The notes: generated by a model not told the origin, from the sequence alone. 64,000 nucleotides of DNA from an uncultured Oscillospiraceae bacterium (GCA_900540595.1 UQGL01000011.1:1-64000); one strand, 5' to 3'; positions 50,895 through 59,058 are shown, numbered from the stretch's first letter. Translations and numbers: made by a program.

Positions 50895-52317
50895 TCTCAA
50901 TGACATTTTCTTCGCTCCTGCGGCCAATCAGGACCTTACCTATGAACAGATTCTGGAAGATGTACAGCGGTATTTTGCGGAAAACCACGCCGCCACGATT
51001 GCAGAGGCCGGCGATGGAAATACCGACCGCGCCTCCTCCCTTTTGAAAGAACTGATGGTGCAGTACATCGTCAAGCGAAAATACGCTATCGAGGGGCTGA
51101 CCACGGAGGAGCTGTGCGAGAAGCTCTATGAGGACATGGCCGGGTACTCTTTCCTGAAAAAGTGGATTTACAAGCCTGGTATTGAGGAGGTCAACATCAA
51201 TGCTTACAACGACATTGAGGTGATTGAAGCCGGCGGGCGCAGCGTTAAGATCCCGGACAAGTTTTCCTCCCCACAGCACGCCATTGATGTGGTCCGGCGT
51301 ATGCTCAACGCCTGCGGCATGGTCATAGATGATACCATGCCCAGCGTGATCGGTTTTCTGGATAAGAATGTGCGTATCTCCGTGGATAAGACACCGATTG
51401 TTGACCCGGAGGTGGGGATCAACGCCTCCATCCGTATCGTGAATCAGCAAACGGTTTCCGCACAGAAGCTGCTGGACTCCGGCAGCGCAACCGCGGAAAT
51501 GCTCCATTTTCTGACCGCCTGCATCCGCTATGGCGTATCCGTCTGCATTGCCGGGGCCACCGGCTCCGGCAAAACTACCATCATGGCATGGCTGTTGTCC
51601 CAGGTCCCTGACAACCGCCGCCTCATCACGATTGAGGAAGGCAGCCGCGAATTTGATCTGGTCAAGCGGGACGAAAATGGAAACATTCTGAATTCCGTAG
51701 TCCATCTGCTCACCCGGCCCAGTGAAAATCCATCCTTGAACATCAACCAGGACTTCCTGCTGGAGCGGGTCCTTCGCAAGCACCCGGATGTGATCGGCGT
51801 CGGTGAAATGCGGTCTGCGGCAGAAAGCCTGTCCGCTGCTGAAAGCTCCCGTACCGGCCATACCGTCTGCACCACAATCCACTCTAACAGTTGCGCCTCC
51901 ACTTACCGGCGCATGATGACGCTGGCAAAGCGAAAGTATATGATGGGCGATGATGTTTTGATGCAGATCATGGTCGAAGCCTATCCAATCATCGTGTTCA
52001 CAAAGCAGTTGGAAGACCGGAGCCGTAAAATCATGGAGATCATCGAGGGGGAAGGCTGTGAGGGCGAACGGCTGATTTACCGCACCCTCTACTCTTATAA
52101 TGTGCTGGACAATACTGTTGATGCAGATGGACGGCCTCTTGTGGTCGGCCGCCACAAAAAAGTTTCCGAGATGTCCAGCTCATTGCAGAAGCGTCTCCTG
52201 GACAATGGGATTTCCCATAAGGAGCTGGATGAATTTCTTGAGCACGACAAGGAGGTGTTGAACGGATGCCGTGGGTTTACATCATATGCTTCGCCCTCAT
52301 CGCCGCTGGACTCCTAA
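50887..52317 (+). CDS. cpaF: CpaF/TadA secretion ATPase
   Basis: 476 aa type II/IV secretion ATPase of the CpaF class: N-terminal CpaF domain, then Walker A GATGSGKT at 223-230, an Asp box, Walker B region (VIGVGEMRSAAE) and a His box (GHTVCTTIHSN). It powers pilin polymerisation at the inner membrane. It is a different family from the VirB4 ATPase of the same element, proof of two separate machines. The ATG at 50887 has GAGGAGG upstream; it overlaps tadB by 52 nt. Confidence 0.95.
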   Translation: MNNLNDIFFAPAANQDLTYEQILEDVQRYFAENHAATIAEAGDGNTDRASSLLKELMVQYIVKRKYAIEGLTTEELCEKLYEDMAGYSFLKKWIYKPGIEEVNINAYNDIEVIEAGGRSVKIPDKFSSPQHAIDVVRRMLNACGMVIDDTMPSVIGFLDKNVRISVDKTPIVDPEVGINASIRIVNQQTVSAQKLLDSGSATAEMLHFLTACIRYGVSVCIAGATGSGKTTIMAWLLSQVPDNRRLITIEEGSREFDLVKRDENGNILNSVVHLLTRPSENPSLNINQDFLLERVLRKHPDVIGVGEMRSAAESLSAAESSRTGHTVCTTIHSNSCASTYRRMMTLAKRKYMMGDDVLMQIMVEAYPIIVFTKQLEDRSRKIMEIIEGEGCEGERLIYRTLYSYNVLDNTVDADGRPLVVGRHKKVSEMSSSLQKRLLDNGISHKELDEFLEHDKEVLNGCRGFTSYASPSSPLDS

Positions 52318-53198
52318 CGCTGTTTGGTGTGCGGCCGGGCGATTTCATTGATGCGCTTTTCCGGTCACAGCGCAAGTCGGCCACACTGACCGATGAATTG
52401 AATGTTCTGATGGGCACTCCGGCCAAGGGCTTCTTTAATCAGGACTTTGAATTAAAGCAAATCCTCAAAGGCACCGGGCGGGCTGACCGGTATGAAGCAG
52501 TCAAACGGCTGTCTCTGATCCTGTTCGCGGTGGGCGGTGCCCTGGCGCTGCTGATTGGCAATGTGTACATGGTCCCGATTTTAGGGATCGGATTTTCACT
52601 CGCTCCTATTTGGTATCTGCGCAGCACCGCAGCCAGTTATAAAAAGCATTTGAATGAAGAACTGGAAACGGCCATCTCCATCATCACCACTTCCTACCTG
52701 CGCACGGAGGACCTGATTCGGGCAGTCAAGGAAAACCTGCCCTACATCAATGAGCCGGTGAAGGCCAATTTTGAGGCATTTGTCTATGAGGCAGAGTTGA
52801 TCAACGCAAATACTACGAGTGCCATCAATTCGCTCAAAATGAAGATTCCAAACCGTGTTTTCCATGAGTGGGCTAACATCCTCATTCAGTGCCAGTCTGA
52901 CCGGGCCATGAAAAATACGCTGCCTACCATCGCCCAGAAGTTTTCTGATGTTCGTGTGGTGCAGTCGGAGCTGGAGGCTATGATGCAGGGGCCGCGCCGG
53001 GAGGCAATCACAATGATGTTCCTCGTGATTGCCAATGTACCGCTGCTTTATTTCCTGAATGAAGATTGGTTTCACACGCTGCTCTTCACCACGCCGGGCA
53101 AAATCGCTTTGGCAATCTGCGCAGCCATTATCCTGTTTGCCCTGACCCAGATCATGAAACTGAGCAGGCCCATTGAATATGGAGGTGACAGCGCATGA
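52266..53198 (+). CDS. tadB: TadB-like inner-membrane platform protein (T2SF)
   Basis: 310 aa. Membrane helices lie near residues 2-18, 82-118, 255-270 and 280-298 around a T2SF/GspF-type cytoplasmic domain (LEELETAISIITTSYLR...). It forms, with TadC, the platform that couples CpaF to the pilus. The start lies within the end of cpaF (AAGGAGGTG upstream), and its stop overlaps tadC by 4 nt. Confidence 0.85.
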   Translation: MPWVYIICFALIAAGLLTLFGVRPGDFIDALFRSQRKSATLTDELNVLMGTPAKGFFNQDFELKQILKGTGRADRYEAVKRLSLILFAVGGALALLIGNVYMVPILGIGFSLAPIWYLRSTAASYKKHLNEELETAISIITTSYLRTEDLIRAVKENLPYINEPVKANFEAFVYEAELINANTTSAINSLKMKIPNRVFHEWANILIQCQSDRAMKNTLPTIAQKFSDVRVVQSELEAMMQGPRREAITMMFLVIANVPLLYFLNEDWFHTLLFTTPGKIALAICAAIILFALTQIMKLSRPIEYGGDSA

Positions 53199-54073
53199 CA
53201 CTTTTAGCTCTCACAGCAGTGATTTGTTTCGGTTTTGCCGTCTACAACCTGACTTGCGCCTTTGCAGACATTCCCACGAAGCGTACCTCCCGTATGATGC
53301 TTCTGGCCCGCAAGCAGCAGGGCGTAAAGGCCGAGAAACTGCTGGATGTCTATCTCACCAAAATCGCCAGCCTGATCGCCCCGTACCTGAAGCTGGATAA
53401 GCTCAAGCGGAATAAACTGCAGCGGGCGCTGGACATTGCCGGCATGGAGCTGACACCGGAAGTCTACACCGCCCGGGCCTGGGTCACAGCCGGGGCAGTC
53501 GGCCTCAGTTCTCTGCTGATGGCGTTTCTGATACCGCTTATGGTGCCTGTTCTGATTGGTCTGGCCGTGGCGCTGTGGTTTTCAACCTACTACAAGGTTT
53601 TTGACTTTGTGAAAAAGCGGCGCAAGCTCATTGAGAATGAGATCCCGCGCTTTGCCCTTACCATCGGGCAGAATTTGGAAAACGACCGGGATGTGCTGAA
53701 GATCCTTACTTCCTACCGGCGGGTGGCAGGCAAGGACTTCGGCGCGGAGCTGGACCAGACGATTGCCGATATGAAGACCGGCAACTATGAAAACGCCCTC
53801 ATCCATTTTGAAACCCGCATCGGCAGCCCCATGCTGTCCGATGTGATCCGGGGACTGATTGGCGTATTGCGAGGCGACGATCAGAGGATGTACTTTAAAA
53901 TGATCTGTTTTGACATGAGACAGATTGAGCAGAACAACTTAAAAAAGGAAGCGGCCAAACGCCCCAAGAAAATCCAGCGTTACTCCATGATGATGCTCAT
54001 CTGCATCATGATCATCTACCTGGTGGTCCTCTGTACCGAGGTTATGGGCTCCTTGGGCGCTTTCTTTGGATAA
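53195..54073 (+). CDS. tadC: TadC-like inner-membrane platform protein (T2SF)
   Basis: 292 aa with helices near residues 2-18, 92-135 and 265-290 and a T2SF domain (IPRFALTIGQNLENDRDVLKIL, then DVIRGLIGVLRGDDQ). It is the second platform subunit, translationally coupled to tadB through an ATGA overlap. It is followed by a terminator at 54089-54120, which closes the assembly gene block. Confidence 0.85.
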   Translation: MTLLALTAVICFGFAVYNLTCAFADIPTKRTSRMMLLARKQQGVKAEKLLDVYLTKIASLIAPYLKLDKLKRNKLQRALDIAGMELTPEVYTARAWVTAGAVGLSSLLMAFLIPLMVPVLIGLAVALWFSTYYKVFDFVKKRRKLIENEIPRFALTIGQNLENDRDVLKILTSYRRVAGKDFGAELDQTIADMKTGNYENALIHFETRIGSPMLSDVIRGLIGVLRGDDQRMYFKMICFDMRQIEQNNLKKEAAKRPKKIQRYSMMMLICIMIIYLVVLCTEVMGSLGAFFG

Positions 54074-54088
54074 TCGGACTGCGAATGG

Positions 54089-54120
54089 AACGGCCCCCAC
54101 ATCTGGATGTGAGGGCCGTT
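54089..54120 (+). terminator. Terminator after tadC
   Basis: AACGGCCC.CAC / GTG.GGGCCGTT stem with a short loop, followed by TCCT; a weak T-run. Confidence 0.65.
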
Positions 54121-54199
54121 TCCTATAAGAGCTCTATGGTTTTCTCTGCAAGATACAGCGGAAGATTCGTGATAAATGATGATGCACATTCGAGGCGTC

Positions 54200-54274
54200 C
54201 ACATTTTTCTCTGTTTTGCAATTCATTTTTTCACATTTTTCTGAATGTATGAAGCAGAAAAAACACATTTTTCT
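54200..54274. repeat. Three CACATTTTTCT direct repeats, exactly 32 bp apart
   Basis: CACATTTTTCT at 54200-54210, 54232-54242 and 54264-54274, identical over 11 bp with a constant 32-bp period (about three helical turns). They lie in the 330-bp gap between tadC and the pilin genes, a likely array of protein-binding sites. The remainder of 54121-54355 shows no gene. Confidence 0.8.
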
Positions 54275-54355
54275 ACCTCTTGCAGTGTAAAGGAGGCAAG
54301 TGCTTGTTCTATAGCGGATTTTTGCAGCGGTAGTCAGCTGCCGTCATTTATTTCT

Positions 54356-54390
54356 GGGCCAGCCTGTCATATACAGGCCGGCCCTTGTTT
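54356..54390 (+). terminator. Terminator-like hairpin before the small basic protein gene
   Basis: GGGCC.GCCTG / CAGGC.GGCCC stem with TTGTTTT, ending 14 nt before the next start codon; attenuator-like placement. Confidence 0.7.
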
Positions 54391-54403
54391 TAAGGAGACT
54401 TTT

Positions 54404-54550
54404 ATGCCTAAGAAAAAATTTTTCCCGTCTGGCGGCGCACGGGAAGAAAAGCGCCGTTTCCGCTGGCTTCTGTATCAAAAGCCGAAAGCCTATCCCAGCC
54501 GGCCCATTTCCAATAAAAAGGACATGCTCAAACCGATTCGTCGTTCTTGA
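54404..54550 (+). CDS. Small basic protein upstream of the pilin
   Basis: 48 aa, pI strongly basic, no membrane helix (MPKKKFFPSGG...KPIRRS). TAAGGAGA lies 6 nt before the ATG, and the gene sits between the 32-bp repeats and the pilin gene. I do not recognise it. It might bind nucleic acid or the acidic tail of another element protein. The longer frame from 54245 runs through the repeats and hairpin and is not used. Confidence 0.55.
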   Translation: MPKKKFFPSGGAREEKRRFRWLLYQKPKAYPSRPISNKKDMLKPIRRS

Positions 54551-54614
54551 GCGGTGAGCAGTCTTTTTATAAAACCATCAACATCAAAACAATAAAATTT
54601 CAGGAGGTCTTACC

Positions 54615-54836
54615 ATGAGAAACTTTACCACCCGTATCCAGAACAAGGCGAATGCACTGGCCCTTCGTGCCCGTATGGCGCTTTCCAACCAGCGCGGTGA
54701 TTTTTACATTTCGGACGCTGTTAAGATCATCATCGCCGTGGTGCTGGGCGCCCTTCTTCTGGCGGCCCTGACCCTCATTTTCAACGACACGGTGATTCCG
54801 CGTATCACCAGCGAGATCGAGGGCCTGTTTGGCTAA
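54615..54836 (+). CDS. Flp-like major pilin candidate (DUF6133 type)
   Basis: 73 aa. A basic leader ends NQRG at residues 25-28 before DFYISDAVKIIIAVVLGALL, the Flp-like plan: short leader, processing Gly, then one membrane helix near the new N-terminus. The mature length of about 45 aa is typical of Flp pilins. CAGGAGG precedes the ATG. A possible promoter (TTGAGC 54546-54551, 17 nt, TAAAAC 54569-54574) and terminators on both sides suggest separate, high-level expression. From memory the family is DUF6133. Confidence 0.7.
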   Translation: MRNFTTRIQNKANALALRARMALSNQRGDFYISDAVKIIIAVVLGALLLAALTLIFNDTVIPRITSEIEGLFG

Positions 54837-54844
54837 AATCACCG

Positions 54845-54889
54845 GCGGGGATCGGTCTGTGGACTTCCACAGCCGGTCCCCGCTTTTTT
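54845..54889 (+). terminator. Terminator after the pilin gene
   Basis: GCGGGGA / TCCCCGC outer stem with an inner CTGTGG/CCACAG stem, then TTTTTTAG. Confidence 0.85.
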
Positions 54890-54922
54890 AGTTTTTGAAA
54901 TATAGGATAACGGAGGTACAGG

Positions 54923-55261
54923 ATGAACATTTCCTGCAAAATTTATTCTTTCCTGCGGGCTGTTCGCGGCAACTGGCGCAACGCTATCTTTGTAAGCTGC
55001 GATTGCGGCCACTGCATGTGCGGCCGGACAACGCCCTGTTCCGGTTTTCTTCTGGCTGTGGATGAGTGCGGACAGGTTATGCTGCTTTCTGCCGAGGACA
55101 TCCAAAGACTATCCGGAGAAACTGTAGATTCGTCTGAGTGCATTGCCATTTTGTCCCGGCGCGCCTTTGACGCCGCCTTTTCCAAGTACATCGAATGGCA
55201 CACACCGGAGCCTTCCGCCTGTGCGCTCAGACAACTTTCTCTGGACCCGGGCTGCAATTAA
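54923..55261 (+). CDS. Hypothetical Cys-containing element protein
   Basis: 112 aa, soluble. A cysteine/histidine cluster (CDCGHCMCGRTTPC, about residues 26-39) could bind zinc. The C-terminal part is alpha/beta with no motif I recognise. CGGAGG precedes the ATG. It opens the accessory block downstream of the pilin; no function is assigned. Confidence 0.55.
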   Translation: MNISCKIYSFLRAVRGNWRNAIFVSCDCGHCMCGRTTPCSGFLLAVDECGQVMLLSAEDIQRLSGETVDSSECIAILSRRAFDAAFSKYIEWHTPEPSACALRQLSLDPGCN

Positions 55262-55329
55262 CACTGTTTTTTCACACTGAAAGACGCCTTTGCGCCGTCA
55301 TCTATACGCATTTGGAGGTGATGATTTTT

Positions 55330-55746
55330 ATGACGAAGCAAAAACATATCCAATGCCCTTATTGCCATGCTAACGCCTCTCTTCGCCCCGCCAGCACAGT
55401 CTATGGCTGTAACCGCCGTTCCCAGGGCAAATATATCTATCTCTGTGATCGCTGGCCGGCTTGTGATGCCTATGTGAGTGCCCATGACCGGACACACCGG
55501 CCTATGGGGACTCTGGCAAATGGGGATCTCCGGCACAAACGAATCCTGGCTCACCGGGCGCTGGAGCATCTGCAGCAGAGCCGGCACATGGAAAAATGGG
55601 AGGTCTACATCTGGCTCCAGGCCAAACTGGGACTAAATGACCAGCAGGCACATATTGGCATGTTTTCTGACGGGATGTGCGATGAGGTAATTCGCCTCTG
55701 TTACAAAGCCGCTGCTCCTTTGGGCAATCTGCATTCGGCCGCTTAA
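55330..55746 (+). CDS. DUF3268-type zinc-finger protein
   Basis: 138 aa from the ATG at 55330; 55321 is also possible but sits too close to GGAGGTG. An N-terminal zinc ribbon CPYCHA (residues 9-14) pairs with CNRR and CDRWPACDAYV (about 27-50). A helical C-terminal part follows. DUF3268 proteins occur on phages and conjugative elements. A conserved RNA motif upstream of some DUF3268 genes has been described; the 70-nt leader here should be compared with it, but I cannot confirm a match. Confidence 0.75.
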   Translation: MTKQKHIQCPYCHANASLRPASTVYGCNRRSQGKYIYLCDRWPACDAYVSAHDRTHRPMGTLANGDLRHKRILAHRALEHLQQSRHMEKWEVYIWLQAKLGLNDQQAHIGMFSDGMCDEVIRLCYKAAAPLGNLHSAA

Positions 55747-55760
55747 AGGGGGGTGAAACG

Positions 55761-56336
55761 ATGACCAGTTTAACAGAACAGCAGCAGGAACTTGTTGCCC
55801 GGAATCTTTTTATCGTACATTGGGTCATTTGTGACTACATCCATGTTAATCCGACTATTTGCGGTATGGAATATGGAGACTTGTTCCAAGAGGGGTGCCT
55901 TTGGCTCTGTAAAGCCGCGTCTACTTATAAGAATGACGGACGGGCCCAGTTTTCTACCTACGCCAAAACGGTCGTTAAAAACGGGCTTCTGTCCTATTGC
56001 CGGGCGATCTGCAACAGGAAGAAAAAATTCAGCAGGCTTATTATTGGAGAACATGGAGAACTGGCTGCAGACGGAGAGGCCCTGGAGTCCCGGCCCGACG
56101 CCTTTGACACCCAAGTATCTCTGATAGAAACTCTGTCATTGCTGGATGCCTGTAAAAAAGATTACGATGGTGTAACCCGGCTTGGCATTGAGGCGCTTGC
56201 CCTCAAACTTCAAGGGATGCGGGTCACAGACATCGCGGAGCTTTATCAGGTGCCGCCCTCCCATGTGGGGGCATGGATCTCGCGTTCCACCGCAAAACTG
56301 CGCAGAGACTCCAAGTTCCTGAAAAGCCTGCTCTGA
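55761..56336 (+). CDS. Element-encoded RNA polymerase sigma-70-type factor
   Basis: 191 aa. A region 2-like N-terminus (GMEYGDLFQEGCLWLCKAASTY, then FSTYAKTVVKNGLLSYC) is followed by a region 4-like helix-turn-helix near 155-185 (MRVTDIAELYQVPPSHVGAWISRS). It is a small sigma factor that could direct polymerase to element promoters such as those with TTGAGC -35 boxes. It starts 15 nt after the DUF3268 gene. Confidence 0.8.
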   Translation: MTSLTEQQQELVARNLFIVHWVICDYIHVNPTICGMEYGDLFQEGCLWLCKAASTYKNDGRAQFSTYAKTVVKNGLLSYCRAICNRKKKFSRLIIGEHGELAADGEALESRPDAFDTQVSLIETLSLLDACKKDYDGVTRLGIEALALKLQGMRVTDIAELYQVPPSHVGAWISRSTAKLRRDSKFLKSLL

Positions 56337-56398
56337 ATTTGTTGAAAACCGCGGCCTTTCCGCAGTAAAGGATATATAAAAGAAGGAGGTACTGATGA

Positions 56399-57100
56399 AT
56401 GGAACAGAAAACCCTATATACTGCAATCGGCCGTCTGGACCGGGAAACGAATGGCTGTGGCCGGTCCTGCCCGGTCATCCGCCTGAGCGGGCAAACTTAC
56501 ATGGTGGATATGCAGGAAATGGTCGTTTGGACCGCCCTAAACTGGCGAATTTCTAAACGAGAGGATATTTCCCTCCAGTGTGACAAGCTGGTGTCCTCTC
56601 TGGGAGATTGTATTTCCCGCTCTTGGGATGCCTGCGTAAATCGGCTGCTCACCCGAGGTCTGCTGGTATCTGGCTGCGGTGAAACGGAATACGATGCCCT
56701 GTATGATTTGTTGAGTTCTCTCGGCATTATTCCAGCCAGCGGATCAATGCTGATGAGGAGCATCTCATTTGTCAAACTGGTGGCAGGCCGCCGAGTCCCT
56801 ATTCAACAGGCGCTAAAATTATTCCAAAAAGACCGGCGTACCGACTATGAGACCCGTGTTATGAGGCTGGCCCAGCAAGCTCTGCTGTCCACCGCTGAGA
56901 TCATCAAGTGTGTAGAGCAGGATGTTGCCTATCTTCCCAATGAGCAGTTCTTGATGGAGGCCGTGTACGGTGACGACGAAACCACCTGCTATAATATCGC
57001 CGGCATAATGAAAAACAGCCGGAGCAGTCAGGCAGTAACGCTGGCCGTTGCCAACCTCTACCTGCGCCAGCAAATCATTTTTGAGAGGATTACCACATGA
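56399..57100 (+). CDS. Conserved hypothetical element protein
   Basis: 233 aa, soluble, mainly helical. The first half contains a possible winged helix (DCISRSWDACVNRLLTRGLLVS, residues 60-85), suggesting DNA binding. A helical second half follows. Overlapping ATGs occur at 56395 (wrong frame) and 56399 (used). Its stop overlaps the next start by 4 nt. I do not recognise the family. Confidence 0.6.
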   Translation: MEQKTLYTAIGRLDRETNGCGRSCPVIRLSGQTYMVDMQEMVVWTALNWRISKREDISLQCDKLVSSLGDCISRSWDACVNRLLTRGLLVSGCGETEYDALYDLLSSLGIIPASGSMLMRSISFVKLVAGRRVPIQQALKLFQKDRRTDYETRVMRLAQQALLSTAEIIKCVEQDVAYLPNEQFLMEAVYGDDETTCYNIAGIMKNSRSSQAVTLAVANLYLRQQIIFERITT

Positions 57101-57585
57101 AGAATCAATGGAACCAATTCCCGTTCGTGCTGCGGCGAAAGATTTTGTTGACCTTTTTGGCTGGGCTCGCAAGCATTGCCCTCAGCCTAATCATCTTCAT
57201 TATTACCACAGACCATATCCTGCTGGTACTGGGCAGCATAATCTTTCTTGCCTCTCTGGTACTGGTTAGGAGCTTATGGAGCACCATCGCCCGGGGCCAG
57301 TATGAGATCGTAGAAGGCGTCTGCTCCAGCGTTATCTCTCCTGTGATAAGGCGGTATCGCAAAATCCAACTGATAGATGGACAAGGCGCGGAGCGCACTT
57401 TACTGTTAAGTAAGTCCGCCAAGTTTCAGATTGGCGCCCGGTATCGTTTCTACTTTCAAACCGGCAGCCGCCCTGTGGTCGGGAATGACTATTTGGACGC
57501 GGCTCTCTCCACCAACAGCTTCCTGGGATATGAGGCCCTTGGTGAGCCGGCTGTCTCAGAGGAACAGGCTAAGGAGAACGGCTAA
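57097..57585 (+). CDS. Two-helix membrane protein, unknown function
   Basis: 162 aa with two adjacent membrane helices (about residues 16-36 and 40-58) and a C-terminal cytoplasmic beta-rich domain of about 100 residues (GQYEIVEGVCSSVISP, then AKFQIGARYRFYFQ). It is coupled to the previous gene by an ATGA overlap and followed by a strong terminator. No known family. Confidence 0.6.
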   Translation: MKNQWNQFPFVLRRKILLTFLAGLASIALSLIIFIITTDHILLVLGSIIFLASLVLVRSLWSTIARGQYEIVEGVCSSVISPVIRRYRKIQLIDGQGAERTLLLSKSAKFQIGARYRFYFQTGSRPVVGNDYLDAALSTNSFLGYEALGEPAVSEEQAKENG

Positions 57586-57602
57586 ACCTACGGCAAAATA
57601 GG

Positions 57603-57650
57603 AAAGAGATACGGTGCAGGCTCCACAACCACAGCATCGTATCTCTTTTT
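57603..57650 (+). terminator. Terminator after the two-helix membrane protein gene
   Basis: AAAGAGATACG / GTATCTCTTT stem with inner TGC/GCA pairing and TTTTTC. No gene is seen in 57651-57753. Confidence 0.85.
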
Positions 57651-57753
57651 CTTACTCTTCTATCCGCTATTTTTACAAAGTCTGATTTTGCTGCAGAAAA
57701 ACGGAGGATTTTCCCTATTTAATAGGTAGAATCTAAAAAGGAGGTCTACCCCC

Positions 57754-58359
57754 ATGTACAAGCCACACACGATTGAGCAATACAAAATCCAACAGTTTCT
57801 GGATCATACCTTTGCTATGGAGCACTTTCTGGTCTCTCCATTATCCCGCTCCGCACTCATGCTGGAGGACAGATGCGGTGAGCGGATTGCCTTTTCCTTC
57901 TCAGACAACGAAGTGCGTGAAATCCCGATCCCTTCTGCGCCATCCCCGGACAAGGTGAAATTGTTCATCCGCAGCTTTCGGGCGCTTGGAGCTAAACCGC
58001 ATCTGCGCACCTTTGAAGATGTTACCCGCTGGTGGCTGAATCACCCAAATCCGCTGACCTACCAACAGGCTCTCGGCCTGCCGGATGAACTTTACCGCCG
58101 TTTTCTTTCCTCCACCCCGATTGAAGACGAAGACGCCCAGCGTCTGGCCGCATCAGGGCTTGTTTCGGAAGATGCTTACCAGGACATTCAGCTCTGGTAT
58201 CTCAACGGCAACACTGCTAACTGCTGGCTCGGCCCCCTCGGTATAGATGGAACAGGCAATCTCTATGCGCTGACCTTCAACTATGGTACACCCCGGGCCA
58301 AGGAACTGAAATTCTACCTGTTGGATGATTACTACCGCCACATGAACCACATATTGTAA
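57754..58359 (+). CDS. Conserved hypothetical element protein
   Basis: 201 aa, soluble. DDYYRHMNHIL forms the C-terminus, and a WWLNHPNPLTYQQALGLP segment lies near residues 90-108. No helix-turn-helix, metal site or membrane segment is obvious. AAAGGAGG precedes the ATG. It stands alone between a terminator (57603-57650) and the promoter at 58399. The family is not recognised. Confidence 0.6.
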   Translation: MYKPHTIEQYKIQQFLDHTFAMEHFLVSPLSRSALMLEDRCGERIAFSFSDNEVREIPIPSAPSPDKVKLFIRSFRALGAKPHLRTFEDVTRWWLNHPNPLTYQQALGLPDELYRRFLSSTPIEDEDAQRLAASGLVSEDAYQDIQLWYLNGNTANCWLGPLGIDGTGNLYALTFNYGTPRAKELKFYLLDDYYRHMNHIL

Positions 58360-58398
58360 CTCGCCGGGCCAAAATATCTATATATAGTATTATATCAC

Positions 58399-58633
58399 TT
58401 GACAAATACAAGATATGGTGTTAAACTTAATTTGTAATTGATTTTTGTGCGTTCCCCATGTGGGATACAGATGAAACATCTGTACCGCAAGGCCAAAAGC
58501 CCTGCATTGCACACGCAGTTAAGTTTGTATGCTGTATCAAGTGTCAGTGGTATTGCCACGCCCTTTTCGGGTTGGTATCCGCTGGCACTTTTTATATATA
58601 GATAGTAACGCCGATGGCGAAGAAAGGAGTGTT
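58399..58633 (+). promoter_or_regulatory. ssb promoter and structured ~200-nt leader
   Basis: TTGACA (58399-58404), 17 nt, TAAACT (58422-58427). The predicted leader (about 58434-58633) holds a perfect 8-bp hairpin TACAGATG-AAA-CATCTGTA (58466-58484), other short stems (GGCC-AAAA-GCC; CTGC...GCAG) and a terminator-like stem pairing GTGTCAGTGG (58541-58550) with CCGCTGGCAC (58579-58588) followed by TTTTTATATA. The ssb start follows 40 nt later. It is a candidate regulatory RNA; no known riboswitch class was recognised. Confidence 0.6.
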
Positions 58634-59041
58634 ATGGCACAAATCTATGTATTTGGCCGAGTCATGCACGAGCTTACTCCCAAAGAGAGCCAGTCAAAGC
58701 AGCCGTATGTTTGTTTTGATTTGATGGAACGCTCCGGAGGTGAACATCCGAACTTCTATCAAGTATGGGCCCGCGGCGACCAGGCTGCCCGGCTCACACG
58801 GCTCAAGGTCAAAAAGGGAAGCATGATCTGGCTCACTGGATCGCAGAAACTGGTGGATGTACGGCAAAAGGACGGGGCCACAGTCAAAAAGTTGAAAGTA
58901 TGGCTGACGGACTTTGGCTTTCTTCCTGGGCAATCTTCCAGAGCAAAAGCGGAACATGAGCAGCATGACTCTGACGCAGCGGCAACCGCTCCAGCCCCCT
59001 CCGAGGTAATGGACGGCGACCGCGAATCCCTGCCGGAATAA
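58634..59041 (+). CDS. Single-stranded DNA-binding protein
   Basis: 135 aa from the ATG at 58634, with AAAGGAG upstream; the frame to 58529 lies in the leader. It has an OB-fold of about 95 residues (IYVFGRVMHELTPKESQS, then FYQVWARGDQAARLTRLKVKKGSMIWL), followed by an acidic Ser/Ala-rich tail, though the canonical DDDIPF-type tip is absent. SSB protects transferred single-stranded DNA in the recipient and supports element replication. Confidence 0.8.
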   Translation: MAQIYVFGRVMHELTPKESQSKQPYVCFDLMERSGGEHPNFYQVWARGDQAARLTRLKVKKGSMIWLTGSQKLVDVRQKDGATVKKLKVWLTDFGFLPGQSSRAKAEHEQHDSDAAATAPAPSEVMDGDRESLPE

Positions 59042-59058
59042 AATCCGGCACTGCAAGA

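Noticed and set aside
50788..52155. 455-codon minus-strand frame opposite cpaF
   Set aside because: CpaF motifs are unambiguous; the frame has no ribosome site or family likeness.
54245..54403. N-terminal extension of the 48-aa basic protein to 54245
   Set aside because: The extension runs through the 32-bp repeat array and a terminator hairpin; the ATG at 54404 has a good ribosome site.
58423..58526. Long-range stem AAACTTAA (58423) with TTAAGTTT (58519) in the ssb leader
   Set aside because: The left arm overlaps the predicted -10 box and would not be transcribed, so it cannot pair in the RNA.
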